The notes: generated by a model from the sequence alone, not told the origin. 64,000 nucleotides of DNA from Dyella tabacisoli (GCF_003350925.1 NZ_KZ857177.1:256689-320688); one strand, 5' to 3'; shown: positions 45,652 to 56,846, counted from the stretch's first letter. Program-made: numbers and translations.

Positions 45652-46077
45652 ATGGCGCTGGAGCGCACCCTTTCCATCATCAAGCCCGACGCCGTTGCCA
45701 AGAACGTGATCGGTGAAATCTACGCACGTTTTGAAAAGGCCGGCCTGAAGGTCGTCGCCGCCAAGATGAAGCACCTGTCGCGCAAAGAAGCCGAAGGCTT
45801 TTATGCCGTGCATCGCGAGCGCCCGTTCTTCAACGCGCTGGTCGAGTTCATGATCTCCGGCCCGGTAATCATCCAGGCACTGGAAGGCGAGAACGCCGTG
45901 CTCAAGCACCGCGATCTGATGGGCGCCACCAATCCGAAAGAAGCCGCGCCGGGCACGATCCGCGCCGACTTTGCCGACTCCATCGACGCGAATGCCGTAC
46001 ACGGTTCCGATGCCGCCGACACGGCGAAGAACGAAATCGCGTATTTCTTTGCCGAGACGGAAGTCTTTACACGCTGA
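45652..46077 (+). CDS. ndk: Nucleoside diphosphate kinase
   Basis: Ndk transfers phosphate from NTPs to NDPs through a phosphohistidine. The 141-residue product matches the family throughout: [50 protein letters not shown] and the active His in NAVHGSDA (about residue 117). The ATG at 45652 has CGGAG upstream and is preferred over 45646. rlmN begins 12 nt later, and ndk-rlmN-pilW-rodZ is a conserved gammaproteobacterial order. Confidence 0.98.
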   Translation: MALERTLSIIKPDAVAKNVIGEIYARFEKAGLKVVAAKMKHLSRKEAEGFYAVHRERPFFNALVEFMISGPVIIQALEGENAVLKHRDLMGATNPKEAAPGTIRADFADSIDANAVHGSDAADTAKNEIAYFFAETEVFTR

Positions 46078-46089
46078 GGTTTTGACGTT

Positions 46090-47223
46090 GTGAACCAGGT
46101 AGTGGACCAACCCACCGAGAAGGTCAACCTGCTCGATTTCGATCGCCAGGGTCTGCGTGATTTTTTCGCGCAGCTCGGTGAGAAACCCTATCGCGCCGAG
46201 CAGGTGATGAAGTGGATCTACCATCACCTGGAAGACAACTTCGAAAACATGACCGACGTAGGCAAGACGCTTCGAGCCAAGCTTGAGGCGTCTTGCTATA
46301 TCGGCCCGCCAAAGACCGTATTCGACAAAGCCGCCGCCGATGGCACGCACAAGTGGCTGCTAGGCATGGATGGCGGCAACGCCATCGAAGCGGTGTATAT
46401 CCCCGAGCCCACCCGCGGCACGTTGTGCGTGTCTTCGCAGGTTGGCTGTGGCCTCAATTGCCAGTTTTGCTCCACGGCGACGCAGGGCTTCAACCGCAAT
46501 CTGTCTACGGCCGAGATCATCGGCCAGATGTGGGTGGCGGCGAAGTACCTGGGCAACATCACGCACCAGAATCGCCGCATCACCAATGTGGTGATGATGG
46601 GCATGGGCGAGCCGCTGTTGAATTTCGACAACGTGGTCAAGGCGATGAGCCTGATGCGCGATGACCTCGGTTTCGGTCTGGCATCCAAGCGCGTCACGCT
46701 TTCCACGGCGGGCCTGGTGCCGATGATCGATAAGCTCTCCGAGACTATCGACGTATCCCTGGCCGTGTCGCTGCACGCGGCCAACGACGAGTTGCGCACC
46801 GAGCTGGTGCCGCTCAACAAGCGCTACCCCATCGCCGAATTGATGGCTGCGTGCAATCGCTGGTTGGCGCGTAAGCCACGCACGTCGATCACCTTTGAAT
46901 ACACCTTGATGAAGGGCGTCAATGACCAGCCCGAGCATGCCCGTCAGCTAATCAAGCTGATGCGCCGCATGGCTAATTGCAAGGTCAACCTGATTCCGTT
47001 CAACCCGTTTCCCGGTACGCGTTTCGAGCGTTCCGATGCGACGGTTATTCGCGATTTTCAAACCCAGTTGCTCAACGCCGGTGTGTTGACCATGTTGCGT
47101 CGCACGCGCGGTGACGATATTGATGCCGCTTGCGGTCAGCTAAAGGGGCAGGTGCTGGATCGCACCCGTCGCCAGGCCGAGTTTCGCAAGCGTTTGGATG
47201 AGGGGGTCATTCATGCGGTTTGA
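46090..47223 (+). CDS. rlmN: Dual-specificity rRNA/tRNA adenine-C2 methyltransferase
   Basis: RlmN is a radical-SAM enzyme that methylates C2 of A2503 in 23S rRNA and of A37 in some tRNAs. The 377-residue product has the radical-SAM CxxxCxxC at Cys120, Cys124 and Cys127 ([15 protein letters not shown]). It also has the leading [13 protein letters not shown]-like region ([17 protein letters not shown]), [12 protein letters not shown], and the [17 protein letters not shown] tail that holds the second catalytic Cys. The start codon is GTG. The 3' end overlaps the next gene by 11 nt. Confidence 0.97.
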   Translation: MNQVVDQPTEKVNLLDFDRQGLRDFFAQLGEKPYRAEQVMKWIYHHLEDNFENMTDVGKTLRAKLEASCYIGPPKTVFDKAAADGTHKWLLGMDGGNAIEAVYIPEPTRGTLCVSSQVGCGLNCQFCSTATQGFNRNLSTAEIIGQMWVAAKYLGNITHQNRRITNVVMMGMGEPLLNFDNVVKAMSLMRDDLGFGLASKRVTLSTAGLVPMIDKLSETIDVSLAVSLHAANDELRTELVPLNKRYPIAELMAACNRWLARKPRTSITFEYTLMKGVNDQPEHARQLIKLMRRMANCKVNLIPFNPFPGTRFERSDATVIRDFQTQLLNAGVLTMLRRTRGDDIDAACGQLKGQVLDRTRRQAEFRKRLDEGVIHAV

Positions 47224-48010
47224 TCGGTTTCAGCTCCACACAAAATTCATTTTTGCGAGCTTGATCCTGCTATTGGCTGGTTGTGTCAGTACGGGCGGCG
47301 AGTCTTCCAGCAGACTGACGCCTGCCAACAAATCCGATCAGGCTGAAAGTGCCGCCCGCGTCCATACGGACCTGGGTCAGCAATACATGCAGAACGGCGA
47401 TTTGCAGTCGGCGCTGGAAAAACTCACCAAGGCGCTGCAATTCGATCCCAATTACGTGCCGGCCCACACCGTTGTCGCGGTGTTGTACGAGCGTATCAAC
47501 GATATGCCTAATGCCGAATTGCATTATCGCAAGGCGGTTACGCTAGACCCGAGCAAGGGTGCGGCGAATAACAATCTAGGTGCGTTCCTGTGTAAAACAG
47601 GCAGGAACGCCGAAGCTGTCGCGTATTTCCAGAAGGCGGTGGCTGACCCGTTCTATCAGACACCGGCTGTCGCCTGGTCCAATGCAGGCAACTGCTTGAT
47701 GCGTAGCAACGACTACGCCGGGGCCGAGGCTGACTTTCGCAAGGCGATCGATGTCGATCCGCAAAATGCCGATGCGCTGTACCAGATCGCCAACTTGCTT
47801 TACCAGCGCGGCGACGCTTTCCGCGCGCGAGCTTTCGTCCAGCGCTTCGATGCACTGGGGCAGCCCAGTCCTGCTGCGCTCAAGCTCGGCCATGACGTCG
47901 AATCTCGTCTGGGCAACAGGGATGCTGCCCTCACTTATAGCAAGCGCCTGCAAAGCCAGTTCCCGGATTCGGAGCAGGCGCACGCCCTCGATGCAACTGC
48001 AAGCCCATGA
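47213..48010 (+). CDS. pilW: Type IV pilus biogenesis lipoprotein PilW/PilF
   Basis: A 265-residue outer membrane lipoprotein with six or so TPR repeats that helps assemble the PilQ secretin for type IV pili. The N-terminal signal ends in a lipobox (LILLLAGC, Cys about 23), followed by a Ser/Thr-rich linker and TPR pairs such as [22 protein letters not shown] and [21 protein letters not shown]. The ATG at 47213 is chosen over 47198. It overlaps rlmN at the 5' end and rodZ at the 3' end (ATGA), indicating one operon. Confidence 0.93.
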   Translation: MRFDRFQLHTKFIFASLILLLAGCVSTGGESSSRLTPANKSDQAESAARVHTDLGQQYMQNGDLQSALEKLTKALQFDPNYVPAHTVVAVLYERINDMPNAELHYRKAVTLDPSKGAANNNLGAFLCKTGRNAEAVAYFQKAVADPFYQTPAVAWSNAGNCLMRSNDYAGAEADFRKAIDVDPQNADALYQIANLLYQRGDAFRARAFVQRFDALGQPSPAALKLGHDVESRLGNRDAALTYSKRLQSQFPDSEQAHALDATASP

Positions 48011-49023
48011 CCTCCAAACAGTCATCATCGATCGATCGCGCGAACCTCGGCGCGGATAAGCCGGCTCTGGATCAACCCATCATTGATCTGCCCGATATGC
48101 CAGGGGCTGGCGTAGAGACCTTGTCGTTCCACGTAGCGGCGAGTCATTTCGGCGCGCGCTTGCGTGCGGCCCGCGAAGCGCGCGGGCTGGATCTGAGCCA
48201 TTGCGCGAATGCCTTGAAGTTGCCGTTGCGGGTGCTGCGCCAGCTTGAAAGCGATGATTACAGCGGTATCGACTATCAGGTCTATTTGACCGGCTATATC
48301 AGCAAATACGGCCGTTATCTCGGTGTCGACGAGATAGCCATTCAAGCGGAGCGCGCGCGCCTCAAGCCGGACGAGCCGGCCCTGGTCGCCACCGGCGGTA
48401 TTTCGCATTCGCGTTACCTGCTGGAGCATTACGCGCGTGCGGCGACTTATGTCGTACTGACCGCGGCAATCGTGGTGCCGACGATTTGGCTTGGCGTGCG
48501 CGGCACCCTGGATCGCGACGTCAGTCATCTGGCGCCGCTCGATGCTGCGCCGGTCGCGCAGCAGGAGCAGGTATTGCCCGCGGCTACATCGTCCTCGGGT
48601 ACGGCGGTCAGCACGGCCGTACAGACGCCGCCCGCCGCTCCGGTGCATGCCGACGAACAGCCTCTGCTTGCTTCGATGACGCCGTTTCTTGGCGGCGACA
48701 GCACGCAGCCGGCCAAGCCGACGGTGCCTGATGCGACGACGACCGGTGCCGGTGCGCACAGCTTGACGCTGAACCTGCCCAACGCCAGTTGGGTCGAGGT
48801 TACGACGCCAGCCGGCTCGCGCCTGGAATACGGCCTGCTTCCGGCCGGTAGCGCCAAAACCTACCGTAGCGACCAGCCGCTGGAAGTACGTCTCGGCAAT
48901 GCCAGCGGCGCCGAAATCACGCTCGATGGTCAGCCATTGGCGTTGGATGGATACCGTCGGGCGAACGTTGCCCATTTCCGCATCGAAGTGCGCGACGGCA
49001 AGGCAACACCGGCTGCTTTCTAA
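48007..49023 (+). CDS. rodZ: RodZ-like cell-shape protein
   Basis: RodZ links MreB to the elongation machinery. The 338-residue product has a cytoplasmic HTH_25 domain (about residues 35-105, GARLRAAREARGLDLSHCA and ALKLPLRVLRQLESDDY), one transmembrane helix (about 144-166), a Pro/Ala/Thr-rich periplasmic linker and a C-terminal DUF4115 beta domain (SWVEVTTPAGSRLEYGLLPAG). The start overlaps pilW by 4 nt. In many relatives ispG and hisS come next; here yfgM follows directly. Confidence 0.94.
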   Translation: MTSKQSSSIDRANLGADKPALDQPIIDLPDMPGAGVETLSFHVAASHFGARLRAAREARGLDLSHCANALKLPLRVLRQLESDDYSGIDYQVYLTGYISKYGRYLGVDEIAIQAERARLKPDEPALVATGGISHSRYLLEHYARAATYVVLTAAIVVPTIWLGVRGTLDRDVSHLAPLDAAPVAQQEQVLPAATSSSGTAVSTAVQTPPAAPVHADEQPLLASMTPFLGGDSTQPAKPTVPDATTTGAGAHSLTLNLPNASWVEVTTPAGSRLEYGLLPAGSAKTYRSDQPLEVRLGNASGAEITLDGQPLALDGYRRANVAHFRIEVRDGKATPAAF

Positions 49024-49074
49024 GCTGGGCATTCGCCCAACGTTGTAGAGCGCAATCGGTTATGCTTGCGCACT

Positions 49075-49096
49075 GCCTGCTCGTGAACGAGCAGGC
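49075..49096 (+). terminator. Hairpin downstream of rodZ
   Basis: A perfect 9-bp stem GCCTGCTCG / CGAGCAGGC with a TGAA loop, followed 12-15 nt later by a T/C-rich run (CTTTTCCTCTT). It may be an imperfect intrinsic terminator between rodZ and yfgM. Confidence 0.45.
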
Positions 49097-49193
49097 CGGG
49101 CTCGGCTTTTCCTCTTCCCCGCAGCAGTGCATCCCATATCAGAGCAGCCGATATAGGTGATGTCAGGTGCGCGGCCTCTTGAATGGTGATGGC

Positions 49194-49844
49194 ATGTCAT
49201 TTGAAGCATACGACGACTACGAACAGAGCGAACGCGTACAAAAGTGGCTGCGCCAGAATGGTTTGTCCATCGTCGTCGGTATTGCGCTTGGTTTAGTTGC
49301 CATCTTCGGTTGGCAGCAATGGCGCAACCACAAGTCGGGACATCAGGCTGAAGCGGCGCAGATTTATCAGCAAATTCAGAACGCGCTGTTGACCAATAAG
49401 GCCGATACCGCCGACGCGCTTATCGAACAGATGTACAAAGACTACGCCGACACGACTTATGCCGTGTTCGCCGCCAGCGGCCGCGCGCAGCGCCAGGCGC
49501 AGGCCAAGCAATGGGACAAGGCATTGGCGTCGCTAGGCTGGGCCGAGAGTCACGCTACCGACCCGCAATTGAAGTCGCTGACCCAGTTGCGGATGGCACA
49601 GGTGGCGCTTGCGCAGGGCAAGCCGGCGGATGCGCTGGCTACGCTTGATCGCATGCCGGCAAAGAGTTACGAAGTCCTCAGCCAGGAACTACGCGGCGAT
49701 GTGCTGGTCAAGCTTGGTCGTGCCGACGATGCGCGACAGGCTTATCAAGCCGCCAAGTCGGCGATGGGCGAGGACGCGCCGCAAAACGGCGCCTTGCAGA
49801 CCAAAATTGATGATCTGGCTACGGCCGGAAAGCAGGGTGCATGA
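49194..49844 (+). CDS. yfgM: YfgM family tetratricopeptide inner membrane protein
   Basis: A 216-residue YfgM-like ancillary subunit of the SecYEG translocon. A short cytoplasmic start (MSFEAYDDYEQSERVQKWLRQNG) precedes one membrane helix (about residues 25-43, SIVVGIALGLVAIFGW). A periplasmic TPR-like domain (YADTTYAVFAASGRAQRQAQAKQWDKAL and later repeats) follows and interacts with periplasmic chaperones. The ATG at 49194 starts the conserved MSFEAYDDYEQ and is preferred over 49167. The gene precedes bamB with a 4-nt overlap (ATGA) if the upstream bamB start is used. Confidence 0.92.
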   Translation: MSFEAYDDYEQSERVQKWLRQNGLSIVVGIALGLVAIFGWQQWRNHKSGHQAEAAQIYQQIQNALLTNKADTADALIEQMYKDYADTTYAVFAASGRAQRQAQAKQWDKALASLGWAESHATDPQLKSLTQLRMAQVALAQGKPADALATLDRMPAKSYEVLSQELRGDVLVKLGRADDARQAYQAAKSAMGEDAPQNGALQTKIDDLATAGKQGA

Positions 49845-49885
49845 AACCTGATGTAATGAAGCCGGATGCTATGAAGCCTGACGTT
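49841..49885 (+). repeat. Three tandem 15-bp units, each opening with ATG, before bamB
   Basis: Three successive copies of a 15-bp unit (ATGAA[AG]CC[TG]GA[TC]G followed by two variable bases) start at the yfgM stop overlap and encode MKPDV, MKPDA, MKPDV in the bamB frame. They place ATG codons at 49841, 49856 and 49871 ahead of the real signal peptide start. Confidence 0.8.
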
Positions 49886-49915
49886 ATCAAGAGCGGCGCG
49901 AAGAAGGGCATGGTT

Positions 49916-51112
49916 ATGAAGCGGGCTTTGCTGATCGCACTGACATCGCTGGTCGCCCTTGCCGGCTGCCATTCATTCAAGAAAGAAAACGTCCAGCCGC
50001 CGACGCCGCTCGACAAGAGTTTCAAGCCCACTGTGCAGGTCACCCGCTTGTGGCGCAGCAGCGTCGGTGCGGGTGCCGGCGAGAGTGGTATTCGCCTGCG
50101 TCCTGCCTACGCCGATGGCGTGCTTTACGCGGCCAGCACCGATGGCAAGCTCGCCGCGTTCGACGCGCAGAGCGGCAAAACGCTGTGGACCAAGAGCGAC
50201 CGTACCCACGGCTGGTTCGGCTGGGGCGACAAAAAACGCGCGGATGTGTTCTACGCCGGCGGCCCGATGGTTTCCGGCGACCTGCTGGTTGTCGGCACGC
50301 TCGACGGCCACGTCTACGGCCTGGGCGCGAAAGACGGCAGCCCTCGCTGGCAGGCCAAGGTGTCCTCGGAGGTCGTAGCTTCGCCGGTCATTGTCGGCAA
50401 TCTGGTGGTTGCACGTACCACGGACGGCCGTTTGTACGGCCTGGACAGCAGCACCGGCGAGCGCCGCTGGGCCTACGATCAAAGCGCCGTGCCGCTGCTC
50501 AGCTTGCGCGGTAACGGCCCGCTGCTGGCCGCCAACGGCGTGGTGTTCTTCGGCAGCGACAACGGCAAGTTGGTCGCGGTGCGCATGGACAACGGTGAAA
50601 AGCTTTGGGAACAGACCCTGGCCAGCGGCGAAGGCCGTACCGAGATCGATCGCCTGAACGATGCCGACGGCGGCATTCTGCTTGACGGCAGCACGCTGTA
50701 CGGCGCCGCCTATCACGGCAATTTGATTGCGGTCGACGGCCCCAGCGGTCGTCCTCTGTGGACGCGTCCGTTCTCCACCTTCACCTCGCTCGATACACTC
50801 GGTAACGCGTTGTACGGCGTCAATGAGTCATCCCAGGTGTGGGCGTTCGACAAGAACGGCGGGGCCGACATCTGGAAGAACGATAGCCTGAAGTACCGTT
50901 GGCTCACCGGCCCGGCCATTCAGGGCAACTACCTCGTCGTCGGTGACATGGAAGGTTATGTGCACTGGCTGCAAAGTGGTGATGGCGCACTAGCTGCGCG
51001 AGAGAAGCTGTCGAAGAAGCCCATCCGGGCACAGCCATTGGTGGTAGGTGACACCGTATACGTTGAAGACGAGAAGGGCCGTATTGGCGCCTATCGTCTG
51101 TCTGCGCATTAA
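49916..51112 (+). CDS. bamB: Outer membrane assembly lipoprotein BamB
   Basis: BamB is a lipoprotein of the BAM complex that folds outer membrane beta-barrels. The 398-residue product has a lipoprotein signal MKRALLIALTSLVALAGC (lipobox LAGC) followed by an eight-bladed PQQ-like beta-propeller; repeats include GVLYAASTDGKLAAFDAQSGKTLW and LLVVGTLDGHVYGLGAKDG. The frame is open from 49841, through a tandem repeat, but the ATG at 49916 has AGAAGGG 7 nt upstream and gives a normal signal peptide, so it is preferred. The yfgM-bamB-der order is conserved. Confidence 0.93.
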   Translation: MKRALLIALTSLVALAGCHSFKKENVQPPTPLDKSFKPTVQVTRLWRSSVGAGAGESGIRLRPAYADGVLYAASTDGKLAAFDAQSGKTLWTKSDRTHGWFGWGDKKRADVFYAGGPMVSGDLLVVGTLDGHVYGLGAKDGSPRWQAKVSSEVVASPVIVGNLVVARTTDGRLYGLDSSTGERRWAYDQSAVPLLSLRGNGPLLAANGVVFFGSDNGKLVAVRMDNGEKLWEQTLASGEGRTEIDRLNDADGGILLDGSTLYGAAYHGNLIAVDGPSGRPLWTRPFSTFTSLDTLGNALYGVNESSQVWAFDKNGGADIWKNDSLKYRWLTGPAIQGNYLVVGDMEGYVHWLQSGDGALAAREKLSKKPIRAQPLVVGDTVYVEDEKGRIGAYRLSAH

Positions 51113-51132
51113 TTAGGACCGATGTTTCCATC

Positions 51133-52530
51133 ATGCTGCCCGTTGTCGCCCTGGTCGGTCGCCCCAATGTCGGTAAATCGACCCTATTCAACGTTCTGAC
51201 GCGCAGCCGTGATGCTTTGGTCGCCGATATGCCAGGCGTCACTCGTGATCGCCACTACGGTGTGTGCCGTTCTGGCGAACGATCCTTCGTGGTGGTCGAT
51301 ACCGGCGGTTTGTCCGGTGTCGATGAAGGCATCGATGCCTTAACCGCGCAACAAGTGCGCCTGGCGATCAGCGAGGCGCAGGTGCTGGTGTTTGTGGTCG
51401 ACGCGCGCGATGGCTTGCTGCCGCAAGATATCGGCATCCTCAACGAGTTGCGCCGTAGCGGCAAGCCGATCATCGCGGCGGTCAACAAGACCGATGGGCT
51501 GGACGAGCAGAACGCCCTGGCTGAATTTGCCTCTTTCGGTCTCGCCGCGACGCTGCCGTTGTCGGCCGCACATAACCGCGGCACCGATGATCTGATCGCC
51601 CTCACGCTGCCCCTGCTGCCGGTGGAAACCGAGGAGTCGGTCGAGCAACGCGAGGACGGCAGCATCCGCGTGGCTATTGTCGGCCGCCCGAATGCCGGCA
51701 AGTCGACCCTTATCAATCGTTTGCTCGGCGAAGATCGGCTTATCGTTTCCAGCGTGGCCGGCACGACCCGCGATCCGATCCGTGTCCCGTTGGAGCGCGA
51801 CGGTAAGCGGTACACCTTGATCGACACCGCCGGCGTTCGCCGCCGTGCGCGCGTCGAAGAGGCGGTAGAAAAATTCAGTGTGATTAAAACGCTGCAGTCG
51901 ATGGCCGCCGCCCAGGTGGTCGTGCTGATGATCGACGCGCGCGAAAACCTGGCCGACCAGGATCTCACCCTGATCGGCCATGCCCTGGACGAGGGTAGGG
52001 CGCTGGTCATTGCCATCAACAAGTGGGACGGCATGGATGCTTACCAGCGCGAGCAGTGCCAACGTGCACTGGAGCGTCGCCTCAGTTTTGTGGAGTGGGC
52101 GAAACAGGTATTTATCTCTGCGTTGCACGGCTCAGGCTTGCGTGAGCTGATGCGAGCCGTCGTTCGAGCCCACTCGGCGGCGACCAAGGAGATCGGCTCT
52201 TCCGAGCTGACCAAGACATTGGAACGCGCCTACGAAGGCTATCAGCCGCCGTTGGTGCGCGGGCATGCGCCGAAGCTGCGCTTCGCCCATCCGGGTGGCC
52301 TCAATCCGCCCACCATCGTGATCCATGGCAGCCGCACCAAGCACATTGCACCGGCTTATCGGCGTTACCTGGAAAACTTCTTCCGCCAGCGCTTCAAGCT
52401 GGAGGGGACACCCATCCGCATCGATTTCCGCGATGGTGAAAACCCCTTCGCCGGCAAGAAAAACGTGCTTACCGAAGCTCAGCAGCGCAAACGTCAGCGT
52501 CTGGTTCGCGAGATGAAAAAGCGTCGCTAG
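51133..52530 (+). CDS. der: Ribosome biogenesis GTPase Der (EngA)
   Basis: Der is a double-GTPase needed for 50S subunit maturation. The 465-residue product has two G domains: GRPNVGKST with DTGG and NKTD in the first (residues 9-130), and GRPNAGKST with DTAG and NKWD in the second (about 185-310). A C-terminal KH-like domain (HPGGLNPPTIVIHGSRTKHI) follows. Length and order match the family. It is preceded by bamB, as in E. coli. Confidence 0.98.
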   Translation: MLPVVALVGRPNVGKSTLFNVLTRSRDALVADMPGVTRDRHYGVCRSGERSFVVVDTGGLSGVDEGIDALTAQQVRLAISEAQVLVFVVDARDGLLPQDIGILNELRRSGKPIIAAVNKTDGLDEQNALAEFASFGLAATLPLSAAHNRGTDDLIALTLPLLPVETEESVEQREDGSIRVAIVGRPNAGKSTLINRLLGEDRLIVSSVAGTTRDPIRVPLERDGKRYTLIDTAGVRRRARVEEAVEKFSVIKTLQSMAAAQVVVLMIDARENLADQDLTLIGHALDEGRALVIAINKWDGMDAYQREQCQRALERRLSFVEWAKQVFISALHGSGLRELMRAVVRAHSAATKEIGSSELTKTLERAYEGYQPPLVRGHAPKLRFAHPGGLNPPTIVIHGSRTKHIAPAYRRYLENFFRQRFKLEGTPIRIDFRDGENPFAGKKNVLTEAQQRKRQRLVREMKKRR

Positions 52531-52598
52531 GCTTATCGCCGCAGCAGCACGCATGATGTGCTGCCGCGTGGCTTCGATCGTCCTACACTGCCGTTCTT

Positions 52599-53768
52599 AT
52601 GACCGAGTCACTGAACCGCGAAACTTGGCTGGCCAGCCTGCGCCAGCAGATTGCTGAACTTTCTCCTGCTGATGCCTTGTCTCGCCAGGCACAAGGTGCA
52701 TTGCTGATCGATGTGCGTGAGGACGATGAGCGCGCTGCGGGTACGCCGGTAGGCGCGGTAGGGTTATCACGCGGTTTTCTTGAATTGCGCATCGAGCAGA
52801 TCGAGCCGAATCGTTCGCGCAGCATCCTGACTTTATGCGGCAGTGGCCAGCGCTCGCTATTGGCCGCGGAAGCGTTGCTGCGCATGGGCTATCACCATGT
52901 CAGCTCGGTCGCCGGCGGCATGACTCGCTGGAAAAGCGACGGCCTGCCGATAGCGGCTGGCGAGCTGGATGCCGATGCGGCCGAACGTTATGCGCGCCAG
53001 CTACGTTTACCCCAGGTGGGTCAGGCCGGTCAGCAGAAACTCGCCCAGGCAAAAGTTGCCTTGCTGGGTGCCGGTGGCCTCGGTGCGCCGGTTGCGCTGT
53101 ATCTGGCCGCTGCCGGGGTGGGGCTGCTCACCCTGGTCGACGACGATCGCGTCGAACGCTCCAACCTGCATCGGCAAGTCATTCATGCCGACGCGCGTGT
53201 CGGCATGGCCAAGACAGAATCGGCGCGGCTCGCCTTGGCTGCGCTCAATCCACGGGTGCAGGTCGAGGTTCGCACTGAACGGCTACAGGCCGATAACGTC
53301 GAACGACTACTGGCGAATCACGATGTCGTGGTCGACGGCGCCGATAATTTCCCGACGCGATATCTGCTCGCTGCTGCGACACGGCGTTTGATGTTGCCGA
53401 TGGTGTACGGCGCGGTCGAGCGTTTTGCCGGGCAGGTCAGTGTGTTCGACCCGCGGCGCAACGATTCACCTTGTTATCGCTGCCTGTTCCCAGAACCGCC
53501 TTCGGCGGCCGAGGCACCCAATTGCAGCGAGGCCGGAGTACTAGGCGTGTTGCCGGGCATTATCGGCTTGCTGCAGGCGACCGAGGTGCTGAAGCTGATA
53601 CTCGGCTTGGGTGAGCCGCTGGTTGGCCGTCTGTTGAGCTTCGATGCACTGAGCATGCGTTTTCACGAAGCGCGCTTGCTGCGCGACCCTCGCTGCCCCG
53701 GTTGCGGTGCAACGGCTCATTTCGGCGGTTATGAGGACATTGCCCGGCTTTGCGCGGCAGCGGGTTAA
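52599..53768 (+). CDS. MoeB/ThiF-type adenylyltransferase with N-terminal rhodanese domain
   Basis: A 389-residue E1-like enzyme. Residues about 15-115 form a rhodanese domain (LLIDVREDDERAAGTPVGAV and active Cys in LTLCGSGQRS). Residues about 130-385 form the ThiF/MoeB domain with GAGGLGAPVALYLAAAG, the Arg of DDDRVERSNLHRQ and zinc pairs CYRC and CPGC. Such proteins adenylate the C-terminal Gly of MoaD- or ThiS-like carriers and pass on sulfur, for molybdopterin or thiamine synthesis. The rhodanese-first layout differs from MoeZ, where it is C-terminal. No moa, moe or thi genes lie beside it, so the carrier is unknown. Confidence 0.9.
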   Translation: MTESLNRETWLASLRQQIAELSPADALSRQAQGALLIDVREDDERAAGTPVGAVGLSRGFLELRIEQIEPNRSRSILTLCGSGQRSLLAAEALLRMGYHHVSSVAGGMTRWKSDGLPIAAGELDADAAERYARQLRLPQVGQAGQQKLAQAKVALLGAGGLGAPVALYLAAAGVGLLTLVDDDRVERSNLHRQVIHADARVGMAKTESARLALAALNPRVQVEVRTERLQADNVERLLANHDVVVDGADNFPTRYLLAAATRRLMLPMVYGAVERFAGQVSVFDPRRNDSPCYRCLFPEPPSAAEAPNCSEAGVLGVLPGIIGLLQATEVLKLILGLGEPLVGRLLSFDALSMRFHEARLLRDPRCPGCGATAHFGGYEDIARLCAAAG

Positions 53769-54337
53769 GCAAAGTCAGAAGGGAGCAGCGAATACATGTG
53801 CGCATCTTGCCATTGACCGCGGACGCTCAGTCGCTGCCGTGCGATCCCTTCAAAATATGCTCCAGCCCGCTCCGCACAGCACCGGCTGGCCAGGTTTTCA
53901 ACGGCGACGACGATTTCCAGGCGCTGTAATTCAAAGTATGCGAAGGCATACGGGGCAAGCATTCCGATCGCCTTGGCGGCACTTCCTCGGCCTTGCCGGG
54001 ACTGGCGAACCCAATAGCCGATATTTGCCATTCGATGTTCCGGCCGGAATTGGTTGATGGCAATGCATCCAATCAGCTCCCCGTTTTGTTTGTCGGTGAT
54101 GGCAAGGGCACATTCGTCGCCGCGGCCTTGCCAGCTTTCACGGGTTAGTTCTATCCAATGGCGAGCATCTTCGGCCGAATAGTCGGGTATGCACCACGCT
54201 AGCCAGCGGCCGATGCTTTCCATCGACTCCTGTACGGCGTTGACCAGTGCTGCGGCATCGTCTTCATGCCAAAGACGCAGATGCAGATTTCCGCGATTCA
54301 GTCCGTAGGCAAGCAAATCTGGATGTTGTGCGGACAT
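53765..54337 (-). CDS. GNAT acetyltransferase, RimJ/RimL-like
   Basis: A 190-residue GNAT protein of the Acetyltransf_3 (RimJ/RimL) group. NLHLRLWHEDDAAALVNAV opens the fold, GELIGCIAINQF is the central strand, ANIGYWVRQSRQGRGSAAKA carries the acetyl-CoA pyrophosphate loop (QGRGSA), and FAYFELQRLEIVVAVENLASR ends the core. The substrate (ribosomal protein N-terminus or other) is not predictable. It is convergent with the MoeB-like gene and overlaps its stop by 4 nt. Confidence 0.9.
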   Translation of the reverse strand: MSAQHPDLLAYGLNRGNLHLRLWHEDDAAALVNAVQESMESIGRWLAWCIPDYSAEDARHWIELTRESWQGRGDECALAITDKQNGELIGCIAINQFRPEHRMANIGYWVRQSRQGRGSAAKAIGMLAPYAFAYFELQRLEIVVAVENLASRCCAERAGAYFEGIARQRLSVRGQWQDAHMYSLLPSDFA

Positions 54338-54399
54338 GGGCTATTTGTGCCTGTACGGGTGAGCCACGATAATGCAAGGTTTACGGGGCCAATATCACC

Positions 54400-55260
54400 A
54401 TGAGCGCACGCATTCTCGACGGTAAACGCATCGCCCAGGAACTGTTGGAGCGGATCGGCAAGCGGGTCACTGAGCGTAAGGCGCAGGGGCTGGCCGAGCC
54501 GGGACTGGCCGTCGTATTGGTGGGCGATGATGCGGCTTCTTCCGTTTATGTGCGCAACAAGCGCAAGGCTTGCCATCAGGTGGGCTTTCGTTCGTTCGAT
54601 TTCGACCTGCCGTCGAGTACGACGCAGGATGAGTTATTTGCGCTGATTGACCGGCTGAATGTCGATCCGGCCGTGCAAGGCATTCTGGTGCAATCGCCCT
54701 TGCCTGAGCATATCAATGAGGATGCCCTGGTCGATCGCATTGCGCCGAACAAGGATGTGGACGGATTCCAGGCGGTGAGCCTCGGTCGTTTAGTCTTGCG
54801 CCGTTTCGGCTTGCGCCCATGCACCCCCAAGGGCGTGATGACCTTGCTCGGCCATACCGATCGGCCGGTACGCGGCCAGCATGCGGTGGTGGTCGGGGTC
54901 TCCAATCATGTCGGACGTCCGCTTGCCTTGGAGTTGCTGATCGCAGGCTGTACCACCACCTGTTGTCATCGCTTTACCCGTGATCTGGAAAGCTTTGTGC
55001 GCCAGGCCGACATCGTGATCGTTGCGGTAGGCCGCCCTGGCTTGGTGAAAGGCGAATGGATCAAGCCGGGCGCGGTGGTAATCGATGTGGGCATCAATCG
55101 TCTCGATGACGGCCGTCTGGTGGGTGATGTCGATTTTGCGGCTGCCGCCGAGCACGCAAGCTGGATTACCCCGGTTCCTGGCGGTGTCGGCCCGATGACG
55201 GTGGCCACCTTGATGGAGAACACGCTGGAAGCGGCCGAGGCGGCGGATCTACTGGTGTAA
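54400..55260 (+). CDS. folD: Methylenetetrahydrofolate dehydrogenase/cyclohydrolase
   Basis: FolD makes 10-formyl-THF from 5,10-methylene-THF for purine and fMet synthesis. The 286-residue product has [21 protein letters not shown] (catalytic Tyr and Lys), [24 protein letters not shown] and NADP-binding [18 protein letters not shown]. The C-terminal [18 protein letters not shown] is conserved. One divergence: the usual PCTPxG is present as PCTPKG and GRSxxVGxP reads GVSNHVGRP. It stands next to guaB and guaA, tying one-carbon and purine supply together. Confidence 0.96.
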   Translation: MSARILDGKRIAQELLERIGKRVTERKAQGLAEPGLAVVLVGDDAASSVYVRNKRKACHQVGFRSFDFDLPSSTTQDELFALIDRLNVDPAVQGILVQSPLPEHINEDALVDRIAPNKDVDGFQAVSLGRLVLRRFGLRPCTPKGVMTLLGHTDRPVRGQHAVVVGVSNHVGRPLALELLIAGCTTTCCHRFTRDLESFVRQADIVIVAVGRPGLVKGEWIKPGAVVIDVGINRLDDGRLVGDVDFAAAAEHASWITPVPGGVGPMTVATLMENTLEAAEAADLLV

Positions 55261-55315
55261 AGCGGCGCGTTGCCGCTTGGGCTGGGGTGCCTTGGTGATG
55301 ATTTGCCGCAGCCTG

Positions 55316-56829
<1,514 letters not shown>

Positions 56830-56846
56830 GATGGAATAGCCAAGGG

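Noticed and set aside
52544-52564. Hairpin GCAGCAC / GTGCTGC after der considered as terminator
   Set aside because: Short stem without a T-rich tail.
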